Assembly: GCA_016934895.1 (NCBI GenBank)
Contig: JAFGRZ010000046.1
Coordinates: 1-10,468 of the forward strand
DNA: 10,468 nt
Source of the DNA: Candidatus Aminicenantota bacterium
GTDB lineage: Bacteria > Acidobacteriota > Aminicenantia > Aminicenantales > UBA8522
Direction of reading: 5' to 3'
Shown: positions 6,405 to 10,468 of the stretch, piece after piece
Layout: the number at the start of each line of letters is the position of its first letter
Position numbering within the stretch: position 1 is the first letter of the stretch
Made by a program: the position numbers and the translations under genes
The notes under the pieces: model-generated
Database searches by the model: none
Told to the model about the DNA's origin: nothing
The model's input: the letters and a program-made list of their open reading frames with translations, nothing else

Positions 6405-7190
6405 GTGAAATTCGACCTCAAAGGCTTTATCGCCCCCGGAAGCGAGGAAGAAGCGCTTGTCCGGCAGTTGGATCCGTCTCGTCTCCCTCAGCACGTCGCT
6501 GTGATCATGGACGGCAACGGCCGCTGGGCGGAAAAGCGGAAAAAGCCGCGGATCGAGGGGCACCGGGCCGGCTCGAAGGCCGTTCAGGAGGTCGTCGAGG
6601 CCTGCGCCCGCCTGGGCATCCGCGTCCTGACCCTTTACGCTTTCTCCAAGGAGAATTGGAAGCGGCCCAAGAGGGAGGTCGCCCGGCTCTGGAGGTTGCT
6701 CGAGGACTATCTTCAGAAGCAGGATAAGCAACTGATAAAAAACAAGATCCGCCTTATCGTGATCGGTCAGAGAGAAGGGATCCCCGGGTCTGTTGAGAGA
6801 GAGCTCGAAAGAGTGGAAACGCTCACCCGCGCTCACGACGGCCTGACCGTTGTGCTGGCCCTCAATTACAGCGGCCGGTCCGAGATCGTCGACGCCATAA
6901 AAAGAATACTCCAGTCTCCCGGAGTCAATCCCGAAAGCCTGGACGAAGCCGAGTTCGCGCGGCATCTCGACACCGCCGGGATTCCGGATCCCGACCTGCT
7001 CATCCGGACGAGCGGGGAGCTCCGGATTTCCAATTTTCTCCTCTGGCAGATCGCTTATTCCGAGATCTGGATCACCCCTGTCTTGTGGCCGGATTTCCGG
7101 CGCCGGGAATTCCTCCGGGCGCTCCTCGATTTCCAGAAAAGAGAAAGGAGGTTCGGCGCCGTCCATGCCCGCTCGTCCGAAAACGCTTAG
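6405..7190 (+). CDS. uppS: Isoprenyl transferase / undecaprenyl diphosphate synthase
   Basis: This cis-prenyltransferase condenses isopentenyl diphosphate onto farnesyl diphosphate to make undecaprenyl diphosphate, the lipid carrier for peptidoglycan and surface polysaccharides. From the GTG at 6405 the product is 261 aa. Motifs in order are VIMDGNGRWAEKR with catalytic Asp36, EGHRAGSKAV (51-60), LYAFSKENWKRP (77-88), LNYSGRSEI (153-161), and LIRTSGELRISNFLLWQ (199-215) with Arg201, Ser203, Glu205 and Arg207, then VLWPDF near the end. GTG 6405 is chosen because it follows the promoter and gives a family-like pre-motif segment. The next in-frame option is TTG at 6468, and no Shine-Dalgarno precedes either at good spacing. 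The first ATG (6507) falls inside the conserved motif and is too late. It leads the envelope operon. Confidence 0.94.
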   Translation: MKFDLKGFIAPGSEEEALVRQLDPSRLPQHVAVIMDGNGRWAEKRKKPRIEGHRAGSKAVQEVVEACARLGIRVLTLYAFSKENWKRPKREVARLWRLLEDYLQKQDKQLIKNKIRLIVIGQREGIPGSVERELERVETLTRAHDGLTVVLALNYSGRSEIVDAIKRILQSPGVNPESLDEAEFARHLDTAGIPDPDLLIRTSGELRISNFLLWQIAYSEIWITPVLWPDFRRREFLRALLDFQKRERRFGAVHARSSENA

Positions 7191-7220
7191 TTTGCATGCG
7201 GCATCCGGCGGTTGATGGCC

Positions 7221-8030
7221 ATGAATCTCCTCAAGCGCTTCCGCACCGCTTTGCTGCTTCTGGTTCCCCTTTTTCTCCTTATCCAGTATGGCTCTCTGCT
7301 CCTTCTTTTCATCGTCACCCAGGCTTTTATTCTGGCCGCCCTGCTGGAATTCTACAACCTGGCGCAAAGGAAAAAACTCCACCCCGCGGTGCCGCTGGGT
7401 CTGACCGTCGCTTTGATCATCAGCCTGTCTTTTTATTTCCAGATCTCATTTCCTTTAGACCTGGCCTTTTTCGGGGCCTTCCTCCTGACGGCCGCTTTCT
7501 ATGTCATCACCTTCCGGCGGGTCGAACAGCTTCCTTATTTCATTCCCTCCATCGCCGTAACCTTCTTCGGGGCGCTCTACGTCAGTTTTCCGATGAACTT
7601 CCTTTATCTGATCAAGCTCGAGAGAGGCGCGCATTTCGTCTATTTTCTCGCGGCCGTCATTTTTCTCGGAGATACGGGGGCCTATTTTTTCGGCAAGCTC
7701 ATCGGCCGGCATAAGATGACGCCGCTGGCGAGTCCCAATAAAACCTGGGAGGGGAGCATCGGCGGCATCGCCTTCGCTGTCCTGGGAGCCCTGGCCGGGC
7801 AAAAACTTTTGCTCAGCGAGGTCGGACTCCGGGAGGCCCTGGCTTGCGGCGCCCTGGTCCACGCCGCGGCCCAGCTCAGCGATCCGCTCGAGTCCCTGTT
7901 CAAGAGAGCCGTCGGGATTAAAGACTCCTCCAATTTCCTGCCCGGCCACGGCGGCTTCCTCGACCGGATCGACAGCCTTCTCCTGGCGACTCCGCTTTTT
8001 TACTATTTCATCAAGTATTTCTGGAAATGA
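7221..8030 (+). CDS. cdsA: Phosphatidate cytidylyltransferase (CDP-diacylglycerol synthase)
   Basis: This integral membrane enzyme converts phosphatidic acid and CTP to CDP-diacylglycerol, the branch-point precursor of bacterial phospholipids. From the ATG at 7221 it has 269 aa, with several hydrophobic segments (about 9-35, 37-45, 59-75, 80-97, 108-126, 138-150, 180-195, 252-266). The C-terminal CdsA signature is complete: Ser225, Lys228-Arg229, Lys234-Asp235, PGHGG (241-245), Asp248-Arg249 and Asp251. SPNKTWEGSIGG (171-182) is another conserved family segment. Alternative starts at 7215 (ATG) and 7212 (TTG) add two or three residues; 7221 is preferred because MNLLKRFRTALLLL resembles the usual N-terminus, but no clear ribosome site separates them. 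It lies 30 nt after uppS, and its stop overlaps the dxr start as ATGA. Confidence 0.95.
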   Translation: MNLLKRFRTALLLLVPLFLLIQYGSLLLLFIVTQAFILAALLEFYNLAQRKKLHPAVPLGLTVALIISLSFYFQISFPLDLAFFGAFLLTAAFYVITFRRVEQLPYFIPSIAVTFFGALYVSFPMNFLYLIKLERGAHFVYFLAAVIFLGDTGAYFFGKLIGRHKMTPLASPNKTWEGSIGGIAFAVLGALAGQKLLLSEVGLREALACGALVHAAAQLSDPLESLFKRAVGIKDSSNFLPGHGGFLDRIDSLLLATPLFYYFIKYFWK

Positions 8031-9184
8031 AAAAGATCACCGTCCTCGGTTCGACCGGATCGATCGGCACCAACACGCTCGATATCGTCGGCCGGCTCGG
8101 GGAAGAATATGCCGTCATCGGGCTGGCGGCGGGATCCAACATCGGTCTTCTCCTGGAGCAGGTCCGGAAGTTCCGGCCGAAGATCGTCTCGCTCAGGACG
8201 AAAGGGGATGCCGCCCGGTTTAAGGAGGAGTCGGGTGATCCGGGTGTCCGTGTTGTTTTCGGCGCCGAGGGAGCCGAAGAAGTCGCCCGTTTCGACGAAA
8301 ATGATCTTGTCGTCGCGGCCATCACGGGAATCGAAGGGCTGAGGCCGACCATTGCGGCCGTGGAGACGGGCGTGAGGGTCGCCCTGGCCAACAAGGAATC
8401 CATGGTCGTCGGTGGGGCCATCCTGCGGTCCAAGGCGGCGGCTTCGGGGGCCGAGATCATTCCCGTCGACAGCGAACACAGCGGGCTCTTCCAGTGCCTG
8501 GCCAAAGAGCGGAAAGAGAACGTCCAGAAAGCCGTCCTGACGGCCTCGGGGGGGCCGTTTTTCCGCACTCCGCTTGCCGAGATCAAGAGGAAGACCGTTG
8601 CCGAGGCGTTGGCCCATCCCCGCTGGAAAATGGGCCGGAAAGTGAGCATCGACTCGGCCACCCTGATGAACAAAGGCCTGGAGCTCATCGAGGCCCGTTG
8701 GCTCTTCGACCTCGAACCGGCGGCGCTCGGCATCCTGATCCACCCCCAGAGCGTCGTCCATTCGCTCGTCGAAATGAGGGACGGTTCAACGCTCGCCCAG
8801 CTGAGCATCACAGACATGCGGGTTCCCATCCAGTACGCGCTGACCTATCCGGAGAGAAGCGCATCGGATCTTCCGGCCCTTGAACTGAGCCGGGTCCGGT
8901 CTCTGGAGTTCTTTGAAGTGGAGAGGGAACGCTACCCTCTCATCGCTTATGCCAGGCAAGCGCTTGAAACAGGAAAAAGCTTGCCCGTTGCCCTCAACGC
9001 CGCCAATGAAGCGGCGGTCGAGGCGTTCCTCGGGGGCCGCATCGGGTTTGCGGACATCGCCGCGGTCATCGGCGCGGTCCTGGACGGACACCGGGTCTGT
9101 GAGGCAGAGACTCTGGAGGCCGTTCTGGCCATCGACCGGGAGACCCGCGGGCGGAGCGAAAACCACATCAAGAAAAAGGAATAG
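8027..9184 (+). CDS. dxr: 1-deoxy-D-xylulose 5-phosphate reductoisomerase
   Basis: This cytoplasmic enzyme converts 1-deoxy-D-xylulose 5-phosphate to 2-C-methyl-D-erythritol 4-phosphate with NADPH, the committed step of the MEP isoprenoid pathway. The product is 385 aa, a usual length. The NADPH loop GSTGSIG is at residues 8-14, ANKESMV at 121-127, and PVDSEHS supplies the metal ligands Asp148 and Glu150. ASGGPF (173-178), the flexible-loop HPRWKMG (198-204) and MNKGLELIEA (with Glu219 and Glu222) follow, then HPQSVVHS and DMRVPIQYAL. The start codon overlaps the cdsA stop (ATGA at 8027-8030) with no good Shine-Dalgarno, so translation is likely coupled to cdsA. Dxr feeds the isoprenoid pool used by UppS, giving functional sense to the cluster. 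All active-site residues are present. Confidence 0.97.
   Translation: MKKITVLGSTGSIGTNTLDIVGRLGEEYAVIGLAAGSNIGLLLEQVRKFRPKIVSLRTKGDAARFKEESGDPGVRVVFGAEGAEEVARFDENDLVVAAITGIEGLRPTIAAVETGVRVALANKESMVVGGAILRSKAAASGAEIIPVDSEHSGLFQCLAKERKENVQKAVLTASGGPFFRTPLAEIKRKTVAEALAHPRWKMGRKVSIDSATLMNKGLELIEARWLFDLEPAALGILIHPQSVVHSLVEMRDGSTLAQLSITDMRVPIQYALTYPERSASDLPALELSRVRSLEFFEVERERYPLIAYARQALETGKSLPVALNAANEAAVEAFLGGRIGFADIAAVIGAVLDGHRVCEAETLEAVLAIDRETRGRSENHIKKKE
9176..9180 (+). promoter_or_regulatory. Ribosome binding site of rseP
   Basis: AAGGA within an A-rich stretch lies 6 nt before the ATG at 9187 and overlaps the last codons of dxr. It is the clearest ribosome site in the right-hand operon and fixes the rseP start. 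Confidence 0.65.
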
Positions 9185-9186
9185 AT

Positions 9187-10468
9187 ATGGGCACAGTGAT
9201 CGAGACCATCCTGTCCTTCCTGGTCGTCTTCGGCGTTCTCGTCTTCATCCACGAGTTCGGGCACTTTTTCACCGCCAAACTGGTCGGCATCCGGGTCGAA
9301 ACATTCTCGTTCGGATACGGCAAGCGCCTTTTCGGATTCCGGCGGAAAGGCACGGATTATCGGGTCAGCCTCATCCCGATGGGCGGCTACGTCAAGTTCC
9401 TGGGGGAAGGGGAGTTTTTCTCCGAGGACGGGACAAAGACTTACCCTCCCGATCACTTTCTGGCCCAGACACGCTGGGAAAGGTTCCTGGTCATGGTCAT
9501 GGGATCGGTGATGAATATCCTCCTGGCTGTCTTTATCTTTGCCGTTATCAACATGGTCGGGGTCACGGTTCCGGCCTACCAGGATGAGGCGCCGGTCATC
9601 GGCTACATCGAGCCCGGGTCTCCGGCGGAAAAGGCGGGATTCCGGATCGACGACCGGATCCTCAGCCTGGACGGAGAGGAAGTCGCCACCTGGAACGATG
9701 TCGAGCTGGCCGTGGGAAGCAAGCCGGACCGGCAGATGACGGTCGAGGTCCGGAGGGAGGATGAGACACAAGCGCTTGAGCTCCGGACGGAAAAACGGAC
9801 CCGGTACGCCCTCGGCTATGCCGGTTTCATGGGGAAATTCCTGACCCAGATCCGTTTGGTCAAGCCCGGCTCCGCCGCCGAGAAGGCCGGCTTGGAGCAG
9901 GGGGATATCATCCTGGCCGTCGACGGCCGGCCGATCTACCTCTACCAATTCGTTGAGTTCATCGAAAAAAATCCCGGCCGGGAGTTGGAGTTCCTGGTTG
10001 ACCGGGGCGGCCGTGAACTGACCCTTCTGGTCACGCCGCGGCTCGAGAGCAAGGTGGGCAGGATCGGGGCCTATACCGAGGCCCGGACGGTGATGAAGAA
10101 GTACGGCTTCTTCAGGGCCATCGCCCAGAGCGTCGGCGACAACACCAGAAACGCCTTCCTGATCGTCCGCTTCATCAAAGACCTGATCCTCCGGCGGGCC
10201 CCCACCCAGCAGCTCGGCGGTCCGCTGGAGATCGCCAGCTTTTCCTACGCCGCCTGGAAGGGGGGCTTCCTGGCCATGTTGACCTGGATCGGGCTGATCA
10301 GCCTCCAGCTCGGCATCATCAACCTGTTCCCGATCCCCGTCTTCGACGGCGGACAGATTTTCGTCCTGGCCCTCGAAGGCCTGTTCCGGCGCGATTTCAG
10401 CCCCAAGGTCCGGCAGATCTGGATGCAAATCGGAGTCGTCATTTTTGTCTTCCTGCTGGTTTTCATCA
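9187..10468 (+). CDS. rseP: RseP family site-2 zinc metalloprotease, cut by window edge
   Basis: This inner-membrane intramembrane protease (S2P family) cleaves transmembrane segments, classically anti-sigma factors in the envelope stress response. The window holds 427 codons with no stop, so only a short C-terminus is missing (E. coli RseP is about 450 aa). The zinc site HEFGH is at residues 22-26 in the first membrane segment, and NLFPIPVFDGG (379-389) supplies the third ligand Asp387. MGGYV (65-69) and GSVMN (106-110) are the conserved membrane-associated loop and second-segment motifs. Two tandem PDZ domains lie between, around EPGSPAEKAG (142-151) and KPGSAAEKAG (226-235). The two PDZ domains resemble the E. 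coli arrangement rather than single-PDZ homologues. The gene starts 2 nt after dxr. Substrates cannot be told from the window. Confidence 0.95.
   Translation, partial: MGTVIETILSFLVVFGVLVFIHEFGHFFTAKLVGIRVETFSFGYGKRLFGFRRKGTDYRVSLIPMGGYVKFLGEGEFFSEDGTKTYPPDHFLAQTRWERFLVMVMGSVMNILLAVFIFAVINMVGVTVPAYQDEAPVIGYIEPGSPAEKAGFRIDDRILSLDGEEVATWNDVELAVGSKPDRQMTVEVRREDETQALELRTEKRTRYALGYAGFMGKFLTQIRLVKPGSAAEKAGLEQGDIILAVDGRPIYLYQFVEFIEKNPGRELEFLVDRGGRELTLLVTPRLESKVGRIGAYTEARTVMKKYGFFRAIAQSVGDNTRNAFLIVRFIKDLILRRAPTQQLGGPLEIASFSYAAWKGGFLAMLTWIGLISLQLGIINLFPIPVFDGGQIFVLALEGLFRRDFSPKVRQIWMQIGVVIFVFLLVFI

Noticed and set aside
9604..9909. Repeat within rseP
   Set aside because: The similarity between the two stretches is explained by two tandem PDZ domains, a known feature of RseP.
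8947..10428. A 493-codon open frame on the - strand
   Set aside because: It is antisense to the end of dxr and to rseP. Its Asp/Glu/Gln/Pro-rich translation has no domain signal, and rseP on the + strand has complete catalytic motifs.

Overview
The window is ordinary, GC-rich, tightly packed bacterial chromosome, apart from one odd operon. It carries nine protein genes. The first is cut by the left edge and the last by the right edge. I see no rRNA, tRNA, CRISPR array, transposase or integrase. The gene set (a probable lipoprotein, a two-PDZ RseP, MEP-pathway isoprenoid synthesis, [NiFe]-hydrogenase maturation genes) suggests a Gram-negative-type, probably anaerobic or facultative bacterium. 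An Acidobacteriota/Aminicenantes-like lineage would fit, but that is a guess from composition and gene style, not a demonstrated placement.

Left block (1-1882, + strand): two adjacent nucleotide-sugar dehydrogenases. The 3' part of a UDP-N-acetylglucosamine 6-dehydrogenase (WbpA type) is followed 13 nt later by a complete UDP-glucose 6-dehydrogenase. Together they would supply UDP-GlcNAc-uronate and UDP-glucuronate for a surface or secreted polysaccharide, so the window probably catches the end of a polysaccharide locus.

Middle block (1803-6307, - strand): a compact run, in transcription order hypC, hypD, hypE and then a 713-aa probable lipoprotein with an Ig-like domain and an (alpha/alpha)6 glycosidase-like domain. 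Gaps are 15, 7 and 7 nt, so the four genes look like one transcript. HypC, HypD and HypE build the Fe(CN)2CO group of [NiFe]-hydrogenases. The exported glycosidase at the end of that transcript has no obvious link to this task, and its last 26 codons lie antisense to the 3' end of ugd.

Right block (6405-10468, + strand): uppS-cdsA-dxr-rseP, the widely conserved envelope/isoprenoid cluster, divergent from hypC. A strong sigma70-type promoter (TTGCAT-17 nt-TATAAT) places the predicted transcription start at about the GTG start codon of uppS, so uppS may be translated from a leaderless mRNA. cdsA and dxr overlap by ATGA, and dxr and rseP are 2 nt apart.

No clearly new multi-gene system was found. 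The points most worth checking are the hyp-glycosidase operon, the possibly leaderless uppS, and the tail-to-tail overlap of ugd with the glycosidase gene.
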